A DNA stretch of 56,177 nt from Anaerovibrio lipolyticus (GCF_021531495.1 NZ_JADYTY010000013.1:1-56177); one strand, 5' to 3'. Shown: positions 1 to 7,573, counted from the first letter of the stretch. Numbers and translations are program-made. Notes: generated by a model from the sequence alone, not told the origin.

Positions 1-149
1 TTAATAGGGGATAGTTTTGCACATCAATATAGCGCGAGCGTGCCTGTAAGGGTATATGCCATGCCTACAGAAATCGTATATGTATGCCATTGCTAAGATT
101 AGCATTTAGCTCGATAAATCAAAATTTTGCAAAAGAAAAAAATAAATTG

Positions 150-178
150 TTGACTCTTGTTTACTAGTGTGGTATATT
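150..178 (+). promoter_or_regulatory. Sigma-70-type promoter of xylB
   Basis: TTGACT at 150-155 and TATATT at 173-178 are separated by 17 bases. It is the only good promoter upstream of xylB and gives a leader of roughly 135 bases. Bases 1-149 hold no recognisable gene; I see nothing firm there. Confidence 0.75.
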
Positions 179-186
179 CTTTTACA

Positions 187-320
187 TAAAAAGCGTGCAC
201 GGGAACGCAAAGCAGAAATGCCAAAGTCAGGGTAAACTGCTAATGCCAAAGCAAAAATGCTAAAGTCGGGGGACAGCCTAATTCACGCTTTAATTTTTGG
301 GTTAGTAGAGGAGAGGAACA
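187..320 (+). promoter_or_regulatory. Candidate structured leader of xylB
   Basis: The leader contains an 8-base perfect long-range inverted repeat, AAAGCGTG at 190-197 and CACGCTTT at 284-291, which could close a domain of about 100 bases. Inside it are four copies of a short motif close to GC(C/T)AAAG at about 206-213, 220-226, 245-251 and 259-265, a possible stem AGCAG (211-215)/CTGCT (237-241) and a small hairpin AGCA (250-253)/TGCT (258-261). The 5' strand GCGT (192-195) can pair instead with ACGC (205-208), so two exclusive folds exist. The sequence does not match the riboswitch consensus motifs I know. A role in controlling xylB is inference. Confidence 0.35.
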
Positions 321-1844
321 ATGAGATATTTAATCGGCATTGATATTGGTACATCAGCTACCAAGACAGTTTTATTCAATGAAAAATGTGAAGTAGTAGC
401 ATCTGCATCTCAGGAATATCCACTTTATCAGCCACAAAATGGCTGGGCTGAGCAGGAGCCTACAGATTGGGCCAACGCTGTAGAAGCCACCATCAAAAAG
501 ATTATGATCGAATCCGGTGTAGCCAAGGAGGATGTAAAAGGCATTGGTCTCTCTGGTCAGATGCATGGTTTGGTTATGCTGGATAAAGACAATACGGTTA
601 TCAGGCCATCTATTATCTGGTGTGACCAGCGTACTGGCAAGGAATGTCAGGAAATAACTACAAAGGTTGGTGCTCAGCGTCTGATTGAGATTACAGCTAA
701 CCCTGCCCTGACAGGTTTTACAGCTTCCAAGATTCTGTGGGTAAGAAACCACGAGGCAGAAAATTATCGCCGTTGCCGTCACATCCTGTTGCCAAAGGAT
801 TATATTCGTTTCTGCATGACCGGGGAATATGCTACAGAGGTATCAGATGCCAGCGGTATGCAGCTTCTCGATGTACCAAATCGTTGCTGGTCTCAGGAGA
901 TTCTGGACAAGCTGGAAATTGATGCAGATCTGCTGCCTAAGGTATATGAATCTCCAGAAGTTACCGGTACAATAACTTCCGAATTTGCTGCTAAAACCGG
1001 CTTGGCTGTTGGCACTGTAGTGGTAGGTGGTGCAGGAGATAATGCTGCTGCTGCTGTAGGTACTGGTATTGTGGAAGATGGCAGGGCCTTTACCACCATT
1101 GGTACGAGCGGTGTAGTTTTTGCTCATACCAGTGAGCCACGGATTGATCCAAAGGGCAGAGTTCACACTTTCTGCTGTGCTGTACCTGGTTGTTGGCACG
1201 TTATGGGGGTTACTCAGGCAGCCGGTCTTTCCCTGAAATGGTTTAGAGATAACCTAGCCGAATTTTATAAGGAAGAGGCTGAGAAACAGGGTGTAGATTC
1301 CTATGATTTAATCAATCAGGACGTGGAGAATGTACCTATTGGCAGCCGTCGTTTGCTTTATCTGCCATATTTAATGGGAGAGCGTACTCCACATCTTAAT
1401 CCGAATTGCCGAGGCGTCTTCTTTGGTTTGTCTGCTATTCATACCAAAGCAGATATGCTGAGAGCAGTTATGGAGGGTGTAAGTTATTCGCTGTCTGACT
1501 GTTTGGATATATTGAGAGAAATGCAGGTGGACGTAAGCGAAATGATGGCCTGTGGCGGTGGTGGCAAGAGCAAAATCTGGCGCCAGATGCTGGCAGATAT
1601 GTACGGCTGTGAGGTTAAGACCATTAAAGCTCAGGAGGGGCCAGCCTTGGGGGTAGCTATTCTGGCTGGTGTAGGAGCTGGTATCTTTAACGATGTTCAG
1701 AGTGCCTGCCGTCAGTTTATTGCTCAGGAAACCTATTGTCAGCCAGAGCCAGCTAGCAAGGCATATTATGAAAAGGGCCATGCCCTGTACAAGAAGTTGT
1801 ATGTACAGCTTAAGGACTGCTATGAGGAGTTAGCTCAGCTGTAA
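321..1844 (+). CDS. xylB: Xylulokinase (FGGY carbohydrate kinase)
   Basis: This enzyme phosphorylates D-xylulose with ATP to xylulose 5-phosphate, the entry step from xylose into the pentose phosphate pathway, in the cytoplasm. The 507 residues fit the family (about 480-510). The N-terminal FGGY domain starts with the phosphate-binding loop DIGTSATK (residues 8-15) and contains GLSGQMHG (76-83), typical of xylulokinases. The catalytic aspartate is expected in GGAGDNAAAAVG near residue 235. The C-terminal domain has the glycine-rich GGGGKSKIW stretch near residue 413. A GAGGAG ribosome site precedes the ATG. It stands alone behind its own promoter and leader, with an interrupted small ORF and a LacI-type regulator downstream that may control it. 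No xylose isomerase gene is present in the window. Confidence 0.93.
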   Translation: MRYLIGIDIGTSATKTVLFNEKCEVVASASQEYPLYQPQNGWAEQEPTDWANAVEATIKKIMIESGVAKEDVKGIGLSGQMHGLVMLDKDNTVIRPSIIWCDQRTGKECQEITTKVGAQRLIEITANPALTGFTASKILWVRNHEAENYRRCRHILLPKDYIRFCMTGEYATEVSDASGMQLLDVPNRCWSQEILDKLEIDADLLPKVYESPEVTGTITSEFAAKTGLAVGTVVVGGAGDNAAAAVGTGIVEDGRAFTTIGTSGVVFAHTSEPRIDPKGRVHTFCCAVPGCWHVMGVTQAAGLSLKWFRDNLAEFYKEEAEKQGVDSYDLINQDVENVPIGSRRLLYLPYLMGERTPHLNPNCRGVFFGLSAIHTKADMLRAVMEGVSYSLSDCLDILREMQVDVSEMMACGGGGKSKIWRQMLADMYGCEVKTIKAQEGPALGVAILAGVGAGIFNDVQSACRQFIAQETYCQPEPASKAYYEKGHALYKKLYVQLKDCYEELAQL

Positions 1845-1882
1845 GTTGTAGTAAGTGTGTATTTTTTAGAGGGGTTAATAAA

Positions 1883-2017
1883 ATGAGAGAAAATGTTAAT
1901 GCTGCAGCAGAAAAGCGTGCTGCTAGAGTAAGGATGTTTATCAGAAAACGCCGTAAAACCCCTGGCTTTAGACATGGGGATATAAGGCGTGTCCACCTAA
2001 TTTGCGTAAGCAATTGA
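1883..2017 (+). pseudogene. Small ORF cut by an IS605-type insertion
   Basis: A good ribosome site (AGAGGGG, 1868-1874) stands 8 bases before an ATG at 1883. The reading frame encodes about 25 lysine/arginine-rich residues beginning MRENVNAAAEKRAARVRM and then runs into the left end of the transposon, stopping at 2017. The original product is unknown. If the element is removed near 1957/3372 the frame can run on into the sequence before the downstream regulator; with other junctions it ends almost at once at TGATGA. It is therefore either a truncated gene or a very short native peptide gene in the xylB transcript. Confidence 0.45.
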
Positions 2018-2058
2018 CGGTGGACAAAAAAATGCTAGTGATTTTTCTTGCTGTTCGA

Positions 2059-2087
2059 TTGTATGTTTTCTGTAAATATGATAAAAT
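2059..2087 (+). promoter_or_regulatory. Promoter of tnpB
   Basis: TTGTAT at 2059-2064 and TAAAAT at 2082-2087, spacing 17, lie inside the element and directly upstream of the tnpB ribosome site (AAAGAGGTG). Confidence 0.5.
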
Positions 2088-2123
2088 ATACACACAAACA
2101 TAATTTCTGAAAGAGGTGAGAAA

Positions 2124-3242
2124 ATGAAGTACGCAAAGGGTTTCAAGTTTAGAATATATCCAAATGCAGAGCAACAAAAATTCATAAATCAGACATTGGG
2201 ATGTGCGCGCTTTGTGTATAATCATTTTCTTGCTGTCAGACGAGATAGCTGGCAGGAAAAGCGTGAGTCTGTAACCTATGTAAAGTCAAGCCGTTTGCTG
2301 ACAGAACTTAAATGCCATCCAGACTTCGTATGGTTGAAATCTGTTGACAGTATGGCTTTGCAGGAAGCCCTGAGAAATTTGGACAGAGCATTTCAGAATT
2401 TCTTTAAAAAGCAGTCTGGCTATCCAAAATTCAAGTCTAAGCACAGCTACAATCAGTCCTATCGTACCAGAAACCAGTCAGGGGTTATCCGTATCATTGA
2501 TGGCAATATCAAGCTCCCCAGAATCGGCATAGTGAAAACCAAGCTATCAAGAGAATTTGAGGGGCGCATCCTAAATGCCACAGTCAGCCGTACCGCATCG
2601 GGAAAATACTTTGTTTCATTGTGCGTAGAGATGGATATTGAGTTGTTGCTGGGCAGGAATAATGGTCAACAGATTGGCATTGATGTTGGTATAAAAGACT
2701 TCTGTTCCGATGACCAAGGAAATACTGTAGCCAATCCACGTATTTTGAAAGGAATGGAGAAAAAGCTAAAATGTCTGCATAGAAGCCTGTCAAGAAAGGC
2801 CAAGGGCAGTAATAACCGCAACAAGGCTAGAATCAAGGTGGCCAGATTACAAGAAAGGATAGCCAATATCCGCAAAGATTTCCTGCATAAGGAATCAACT
2901 AAGCTTGTAAGGGAAAATCAGCTGATTGCAGTAGAAAACCTAAAGATTAAGAATATGTTGAGAAATCACAAATTGGCCAAGGCCATATCTGATGTAAGCT
3001 GGGCTGAGTTTTTCCGTATGCTGGAATACAAGGCCAAGTTCTATGGCTGTGATGTGGTGAAGGTGGATACTTTCTATCCGTCAAGCCAGACCTGTTCCTG
3101 CTGTGGCTATCAGAATAAGGCTACAAAGAATCTTGGTATTCGTAAATGGACTTGTCCACAGTGCAATACCCAGCATGACAGGGATGTAAACGCCGCTAGG
3201 AATATTTTAAGAAAAGCCTTGGAAATGCAGAAATCAGCATAA
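2124..3242 (+). CDS. tnpB: TnpB, RNA-guided nuclease of IS605 family (OrfB)
   Basis: TnpB proteins are RuvC-type nucleases guided by an RNA from the 3' end of the element (shown for relatives such as ISDra2) and ancestral to Cas12. The 372 residues look complete. They carry the N-terminal helix-turn-helix region beginning KGFKFRIYPNAEQ, the RuvC motifs GIDVGIKDF (first catalytic Asp, about residue 189), AVENLKIKNM (Glu, about 270) and HDRDVNAARN (last Asp, about 355), and between the last two a four-cysteine zinc finger CSCCGYQ...CPQCN. All key residues are present, so the nuclease is probably active. The ATG is preceded by GAGGTG. Transposition itself would require a tnpA supplied elsewhere. 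Confidence 0.93.
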   Translation: MKYAKGFKFRIYPNAEQQKFINQTLGCARFVYNHFLAVRRDSWQEKRESVTYVKSSRLLTELKCHPDFVWLKSVDSMALQEALRNLDRAFQNFFKKQSGYPKFKSKHSYNQSYRTRNQSGVIRIIDGNIKLPRIGIVKTKLSREFEGRILNATVSRTASGKYFVSLCVEMDIELLLGRNNGQQIGIDVGIKDFCSDDQGNTVANPRILKGMEKKLKCLHRSLSRKAKGSNNRNKARIKVARLQERIANIRKDFLHKESTKLVRENQLIAVENLKIKNMLRNHKLAKAISDVSWAEFFRMLEYKAKFYGCDVVKVDTFYPSSQTCSCCGYQNKATKNLGIRKWTCPQCNTQHDRDVNAARNILRKALEMQKSA

Positions 3243-3372
3243 GCTAAAGAATAAAATACCGTGGGACACACGGAAATCTACGCTTGGGGAGAGTGTGTAA
3301 GACATATATGCCACGGCCTATATGCAGTGCTCAAGGAACCAAGAACCCCCTGCCTTTAGGCATGGGGAGTGT
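3243..3372 (+). ncRNA. Putative omega RNA (reRNA) of the TnpB element
   Basis: The region between the tnpB stop and the right-end hairpin is non-coding. It contains hairpin CCGTG-GGACA-CACGG (3259-3273) and ends with the right-end hairpin (3346-3367), the usual place for the TnpB guide RNA scaffold. By analogy the guide would be the flanking bases that follow, beginning near 3372 just before the regulator gene. Boundaries are inferred from family architecture. Confidence 0.45.
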
Positions 3373-3395
3373 CAAATGATGAAAGGGGTATTTTT

Positions 3396-4412
3396 ATGGT
3401 AACAATGCAAAAAATTGCCGAGCTGTGCGGTGTTTCTCGTGGTACAGTAGATAGAGTAATGCATGGCAGGGGCAGGGTTAGCACCGAAACCGCTGCTCAT
3501 ATCATGCAGATTGCCAAGGAGCTGGGCTATGAGCCAAATCCCGCTGGCAAGGCGCTGGCAGCCCGCAAAAAACAGTCTCATGTGGCGGTTATTTTACCTT
3601 CTGAGGGAAATCCCTTTTTTGATGAGGTAATCAGAGGGCTGCAGACCTCTGCTGAATTTTATAGCAGCTATGGGTTAAAGATGGAGCTATACACCATGAA
3701 GGGATATAATGCCAAAATTCAGCTTGATATACTAAATAGGGTTAGCCAAAGTGTAGAGGCCTTAATTATTAATCCTATTGATGATGAGTCTATTCGAGAG
3801 GCCTTGGATAAATTGGTGGATGAGGGAAAATTCATAGTTACGGTGAATAATGATGCCTCTACTACCAAAAGACATTGCTATGTAGGGGCTGATTATGAGA
3901 ATAGTGGTATTACAGCCTGTGCTTTGCTGGCGGCTTTGACTAAGGCCAGGGCAAATGTTGGTATTGTGCTGGGAGATAGACAGGTATTAGGCCATTGCAA
4001 ACGATTGGAAGGGTTTTGCCAACGCATGGATTCATTGCCTGATTTTCATGTGGCCGCAGTGGTGGAAAATGAGGATGATGATATTTGTTCCTACGATAGA
4101 ACCAAGGCTATGCTGGCAGAGAATCCCAATATTACAGCCCTTTATCTGGCTGCTGGCGGTGTATACGGAGCCTGCCGTGCTGTTATGGAATTGCCAGTGG
4201 CCAAAAGGCCAATGGTCATAGCCGTAGATAGCGTACCCACCACTGTAGAAATGATGAAAAATGGCATTATTACAGCTGTTATCTATCAGCATCCATATCG
4301 TCAGGGCAGAAGAGCTATGGAGGTGGCCTTTGAATATCTGATTAATGGCCGTCAGCCTCGATATGATGAATATCTGGTAAAGAATGAAATCAAATTATTG
4401 GAAAATTTATAA
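3396..4412 (+). CDS. LacI-family transcriptional regulator with sugar-binding domain
   Basis: The N-terminal LacI helix-turn-helix is clear (QKIAELCGVSRGTVDRVM), followed by the hinge helix region NPAGKALAARKK and a periplasmic-binding-protein-like domain that binds a sugar ligand (VAVILPSEGNPFFDEVIRG...INPIDDE...VNNDAS...VGADYENSG...). The binding domain resembles the ribose/galactose-binding (Peripla_BP_4) type. The ATG at 3396 is preceded by AAAGGGG at 3382-3388. An upstream GTG at 3369 lies in the transposon end and is less likely. Its position after xylB suggests it controls pentose genes, but no operator was identified. It ends at a bidirectional terminator. Confidence 0.85.
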   Translation: MVTMQKIAELCGVSRGTVDRVMHGRGRVSTETAAHIMQIAKELGYEPNPAGKALAARKKQSHVAVILPSEGNPFFDEVIRGLQTSAEFYSSYGLKMELYTMKGYNAKIQLDILNRVSQSVEALIINPIDDESIREALDKLVDEGKFIVTVNNDASTTKRHCYVGADYENSGITACALLAALTKARANVGIVLGDRQVLGHCKRLEGFCQRMDSLPDFHVAAVVENEDDDICSYDRTKAMLAENPNITALYLAAGGVYGACRAVMELPVAKRPMVIAVDSVPTTVEMMKNGIITAVIYQHPYRQGRRAMEVAFEYLINGRQPRYDEYLVKNEIKLLENL

Positions 4413-4428
4413 TTTAAGGTATAAAAAT

Positions 4429-4460
4429 AGGACTTCCGCCTTTTGGTGGAAGTCCTTATT
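4429..4460. terminator. Bidirectional terminator between convergent genes
   Basis: A 12-bp stem, 4429-4440 with 4445-4456, contains one G-U pair and a TTTT loop. T-rich tails on both strands fit termination of both the regulator and the minus-strand small gene. Confidence 0.85.
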
Positions 4461-4461
4461 A

Positions 4462-4725
4462 TTATAATTCCTTTACCCAGCCACGGAAGGCACGGATAAT
4501 ATTGCCAGCAGGCATAGCATCTAACTGTTCATCAGTCAGGTCTGCTGGAATCATAGGAGCCAAGGTGGCAGCAGCAGCTAAAAATTCCTCCAGAGTCATA
4601 TCGCCTAGAAGTGGCTGTACAACCTCAAATGCCTCCTGTGGGCTTTTGGCAGCAGAAAGCTTCTGAAGCATTTCTGGATTCTGCATAATGGCGGCACCAA
4701 TCTGCATAAATTTCTCAGGTATCAT
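4462..4725 (-). CDS. Nif11-like small protein of unknown role
   Basis: It encodes 87 residues from an ATG at 4725 preceded by GAAGGA; an upstream in-frame start lacks a good ribosome site. The pattern NPEMLQKLSAAKSPQEAF followed by MTLEEFLAAA and LTDEQLDAMPAGN resembles the Nif11 fold found in nitrogen-fixation-linked small proteins and in leaders of some ribosomally made peptides (typical text: dPeL..kL.aAks.eE, ending LsdeeLeavaGG). After the AGN there are only 13 residues, with no Cys, Ser or Thr to modify, and no maturation enzyme nearby. It could equally be a generic small helical protein. The function is unknown. Confidence 0.6.
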   Translation of the reverse strand: MIPEKFMQIGAAIMQNPEMLQKLSAAKSPQEAFEVVQPLLGDMTLEEFLAAAATLAPMIPADLTDEQLDAMPAGNIIRAFRGWVKEL

Positions 4726-4871
4726 TCGATCACATTCCTTCAAAAGTATTTTTTCAATATATAGAAATATTATAGCAAATTTGTCACTGTTTGAAAATCC
4801 TCGGCCTATATTTTTCCGCAAAGTTTATTAAGATAGGAAAAATGGTTAAAAAAGTAAAACAAAATAAAAAC

Positions 4872-4903
4872 TTGAGGTATTATCCGGAGAAATGATGTAT
4901 AAT
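4872..4903 (+). promoter_or_regulatory. Possible promoter of the DHH gene
   Basis: There is a perfect -10 box TATAAT at 4898-4903; the best -35 candidate TTGAGG at 4872-4877 is 20 bases away, longer than ideal. It lies 46 bases upstream of the start codon. Confidence 0.45.
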
Positions 4904-4948
4904 ATTCGGTAGTGTATTATTTTATATTGAAATTAAAAGGAGAACCAT

Positions 4949-5944
4949 ATGACTGAGAATTTGGAAAAGCTGTTAAAGGCTATTACCCACAAGCATGTTT
5001 ATATACAGACGCATAATTTTCCAGATCCAGATGCCATTGCTTCGGCCTATGGACTTCAGCAGTTGTTGAAATATTTTGATGTGAAGGCTACGGTTTGTTA
5101 TCAGGGCGCCATAGAGAGATTTAACACTAATTATATTATAGATAAGCTAAATATAAAGTTCAGTAAGCTGGTGGATATAAATGAGGCTTTGCAGGGGGAT
5201 GACGAGGTTATTCTAGTGGATGCCCAGAAATTCAACGGCAATATTGAGGATATTACCGGGGAGGAAATAGCTAGTATAGATCATCATCCTATCTTTATTC
5301 CGGCAGAATACCGCTTTGCAGATATTCGGCCAGAGGTAGGAGCTTGTGCTTCCATGATTGCCAGTTATTTTTTTGATAATGATGTGCCTATGGACAATAA
5401 AACAGCCTTGGCATTAGCCTTTGGCATTCGCAGTGATACGGCTAAGCTTTCCAGAGGTGTCAGCCAACTGGATATGGATATGCTGAATAAGCTTTTCCCT
5501 CTTTGTGATAAGGATGTTATTTATTATTTGGAAAATTCTGAGCTGGAGTTTTCGGATTTGCAGGCTTACGCCAAGGCTACTGAAAGTATTCAGCTTTATG
5601 ATGGCAATGTAGCCTTTGCCTTTGCCGGAGAGAATTGCCAGGAGGCTTTGGTGGCTTCGGTGTCAGATTTTATTCTGAGTCTGCGGGAGGTTTCTTTCTG
5701 TGTGGTATATTCCCGGAAGAATAAGGGTTTGAAGTACTCCGTTCGCTCTATTAATGGATTGGATGCTGGGCGGATAACAGCCAAGTCCTTGGCGGGGCTT
5801 GGTTCTGGTGGAGGACATCAGATTATGGCAGGAGGATTTGTGCCTTTTACTGGGACAGATAGCCAGTTTCAGACCTTGGTAGAAACCATTAGGGAAAATT
5901 TCCTACAGGAAGTTAGATTGGCTAAAGAAAATAAAAATCTCTAA
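4949..5944 (+). CDS. DHH-family phosphoesterase (NrnA-like oligoribonuclease/pAp phosphatase)
   Basis: The 331 residues have the two-domain DHH/DHHA1 architecture. The DHH domain shows HNFPDPDAIASAYGL (residues 23-37), the metal-site aspartate in VILVDAQ, and SIDHHP (about 110-115). The C-terminal DHHA1 domain ends with the glycine-rich substrate loop GLGSGGGHQIMAGGF. Relatives degrade 2-5 nt RNAs and dephosphorylate 3'-phosphoadenosine 5'-phosphate, or cleave cyclic dinucleotide products. The exact substrate cannot be read from the sequence. An AAGGAG site stands before the ATG. It appears to be a single-gene unit. Confidence 0.82.
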   Translation: MTENLEKLLKAITHKHVYIQTHNFPDPDAIASAYGLQQLLKYFDVKATVCYQGAIERFNTNYIIDKLNIKFSKLVDINEALQGDDEVILVDAQKFNGNIEDITGEEIASIDHHPIFIPAEYRFADIRPEVGACASMIASYFFDNDVPMDNKTALALAFGIRSDTAKLSRGVSQLDMDMLNKLFPLCDKDVIYYLENSELEFSDLQAYAKATESIQLYDGNVAFAFAGENCQEALVASVSDFILSLREVSFCVVYSRKNKGLKYSVRSINGLDAGRITAKSLAGLGSGGGHQIMAGGFVPFTGTDSQFQTLVETIRENFLQEVRLAKENKNL

Positions 5945-5971
5945 AGTAATTCAAAACAATTTGTGTTTTTG

Positions 5972-6000
5972 TTGCTAAAAAAAGGAAATAAATATATAAT
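5972..6000 (+). promoter_or_regulatory. Promoter of larA-like gene
   Basis: TTGCTA at 5972-5977 and TATAAT at 5995-6000 with 17-base spacing. Immediately downstream (6003-6019) is a 17-base element shared at 15 positions with the guaA leader. Confidence 0.7.
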
Positions 6001-6050
6001 GAGATAAAGCGAGCGTGAATGCAATACAGTTTCTTTATAGGAGGTTAGAG

Positions 6051-7328
6051 ATGATGAAGTTACAGATTCCTTACAACAAAATCCAAATGAATATTGAAAT
6101 TCCAGATGCTAATTTTCAGGGAGTGTTGGAGAGCCATCCAGCTGATTGCGTTATGGAGGGGACAGAGCAGGAAATTGTGGAACGGGCACTGGATAATGCC
6201 ATAGGTAGTCCATCTCTGGAGGAGCTGGCCAAAGATAAGAAAAATGTGGTTATTATTTCTAGTGATCATACTAGACCTGTACCTAGTCATGTTACCATGC
6301 CTATATTGTTGAGAAGACTACGGGAAGCCAATCCGGATATAGATATTACCATTCTTATTGCTACAGGTTTTCATCGTGCTACTACCCATGAGGAGTTGGT
6401 ACAGAAATACGGTGAGAAAATAGTTAATGAGGAGAAAATCGTGGTGCATGATTCTCAGGATGATGCAGCTATGGCAGATTTGGGCAAGCTGCCTTCCGGT
6501 GGAGCTTTGAAGATTAACAAATTGGCAGTGGAAGCAGATTTACTGATTGCTGAGGGCTTTATAGAATCACATTTTTTTGCAGGCTTCTCAGGGGGACGGA
6601 AGAGCGTATTGCCAGGTATTGCTTCTGCCACTACGGTAATGGCCAATCATTGCAGTGAATTTATTGCCAGTCCTTATGCCAGAACTGGTATTTTGAAGAA
6701 TAATCCTATTCACAAGGATATGCTTTATGCGGCTCAGCAGGCAGGTTTGGCCTTTATTTTGAATGTGGTTATTAATGCAGAGAAGAAGGTTATTGCTGCT
6801 TTTGCAGGGGATAGCGAGAAGGCACATCTTACGGGATGTGAATATGTTTTGAAGATGGCAGAGGTTAAGGCCCAGCCAGCGGATATTGTGGTTACTACCA
6901 ATGGAGGTTACCCTCTGGATCAGAATATCTATCAGTCCGTTAAGGGAATGACAGCTGCTGAGGCTAATTGCAAGAAAGACGGCGTTATTATTATGGTTTC
7001 TGCTTGCAATGATGGCCATGGTGGACAGTCTTTCTATGAAAATTTGCGAGATGTAGAAAGTCCTCGTGCCTTGCTGGATCGCATAGCCAAAGTGCCACGG
7101 AATGAGACTATTCCGGATCAGTGGGAAATGCAGATTCTGGCTAGAATTTTGGATAAATTCACAGTTATTATGGTAACGGATATGTGCAGTCCTGAGATGA
7201 TAAAGGAAATGCATATGGAGCATGCCTATACCTTTGAGGATGCTTTGCAGCGTGCCTTTGAATTGAAAGGCAAGGATGCAGGGGTAGTGGTGATTCCTGA
7301 CGGTGTTTCTGTGATTGTGAGACAATAG
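6051..7328 (+). CDS. larA: LarA-family nickel-pincer racemase (lactate racemase-like)
   Basis: LarA interconverts D- and L-lactate using a nickel pincer cofactor covalently held on a lysine; related paralogues racemise other 2-hydroxyacids. The N-terminal DUF2088 domain shows SSDHTRPVPSH (near residue 70), GFHRATTHEE (near 103), and SHFFAGFSGGRKSVLPG followed by NHCSEF, matching the LarA histidines and the cofactor-bearing lysine region. About 425 residues is normal length. AGGAGG at 6039-6044 supports ATG 6051 (or 6054). The cofactor-making genes larB, larC and larE are not in the window, so they lie elsewhere or the substrate differs. A strong terminator follows. Confidence 0.85.
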   Translation: MMKLQIPYNKIQMNIEIPDANFQGVLESHPADCVMEGTEQEIVERALDNAIGSPSLEELAKDKKNVVIISSDHTRPVPSHVTMPILLRRLREANPDIDITILIATGFHRATTHEELVQKYGEKIVNEEKIVVHDSQDDAAMADLGKLPSGGALKINKLAVEADLLIAEGFIESHFFAGFSGGRKSVLPGIASATTVMANHCSEFIASPYARTGILKNNPIHKDMLYAAQQAGLAFILNVVINAEKKVIAAFAGDSEKAHLTGCEYVLKMAEVKAQPADIVVTTNGGYPLDQNIYQSVKGMTAAEANCKKDGVIIMVSACNDGHGGQSFYENLRDVESPRALLDRIAKVPRNETIPDQWEMQILARILDKFTVIMVTDMCSPEMIKEMHMEHAYTFEDALQRAFELKGKDAGVVVIPDGVSVIVRQ

Positions 7329-7387
7329 GTTTATATGCTGCTTTGTGATTCAAGTAGAAAATAAAAACATATAGCTAAAAATCCATA

Positions 7388-7440
7388 AAAAGTATCAAAA
7401 TCTGGGAGGGTAGTATTCCTAAAATTTTGATACTTTTTTT
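7388..7440 (+). terminator. Rho-independent terminator after larA
   Basis: A 14-bp perfect stem, 7388-7401 with 7424-7437, is followed by a T run to 7440. Confidence 0.9.
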
Positions 7441-7446
7441 GTTGCT

Positions 7447-7487
7447 AAAATCCTTTAAAATTTTATTTAATTAGCAGGATTTTTTTA
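7447..7487 (+). terminator. Second, weaker terminator hairpin
   Basis: AAAATCCT (7447-7454) pairs with AGGATTTT (7476-7483) and a T run follows. It stands in tandem with the preceding terminator and insulates the chemotaxis operon. Confidence 0.5.
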
Positions 7488-7521
7488 TTTATTGTTGAAT
7501 ATAAAATTATAGCATAAAAAT

Positions 7522-7551
7522 TTGGGCTTTTAGGATGATTTATTGTATAAT
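7522..7551 (+). promoter_or_regulatory. Promoter of the chemotaxis operon
   Basis: TTGGGC at 7522-7527 and TATAAT at 7546-7551, spacing 18. The transcription start would fall in the palindrome at 7557-7573. No sigma-28-type flagellar promoter was seen. Confidence 0.55.
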
Positions 7552-7556
7552 GTAAT

Positions 7557-7573
7557 TTGTACGGAATGTACAA
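7557..7573. promoter_or_regulatory. Palindrome over the cheA transcription start
   Basis: TTGTAC-N5-GTACAA is a perfect 6+6 inverted repeat beginning 5 bases after the -10 box, an ideal position for a repressor. The binding protein is unknown. Confidence 0.4.

Larger units (their letters stand above)
1958..3372 (+). mobile_element. IS605/IS1341-type element, tnpB only
   Basis: A tnpB gene is flanked by two similar imperfect hairpins of the IS200/IS605 type: left CCCC...TTTA...GGGG at 1959-1979 and right CCCC-TGCC-TTTA-GGCA-GGGG at 3347-3367. No tnpA (Y1 transposase) is present, so the element would need help in trans to move. Members of this family insert without target duplications, and none is seen. 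End points are approximate to a few bases. It lies between xylB and the LacI-type regulator. Confidence 0.8.

Noticed and set aside
187-292. Known riboswitch (c-di-GMP, purine, TPP, cobalamin) before xylB
   Set aside because: The GGGAACGCAAAGC stretch is only loosely like the c-di-GMP-I motif, and the tetraloop and other conserved blocks are missing.
1810-2225. Minus-strand open frames over the left end of the IS element
   Set aside because: They span xylB, the IS end and tnpB in antisense, with no start signals or domain features.
6588-7325. Minus-strand open frame of 245 codons opposite larA
   Set aside because: Antisense shadow of larA; no start signal and no recognisable domain.
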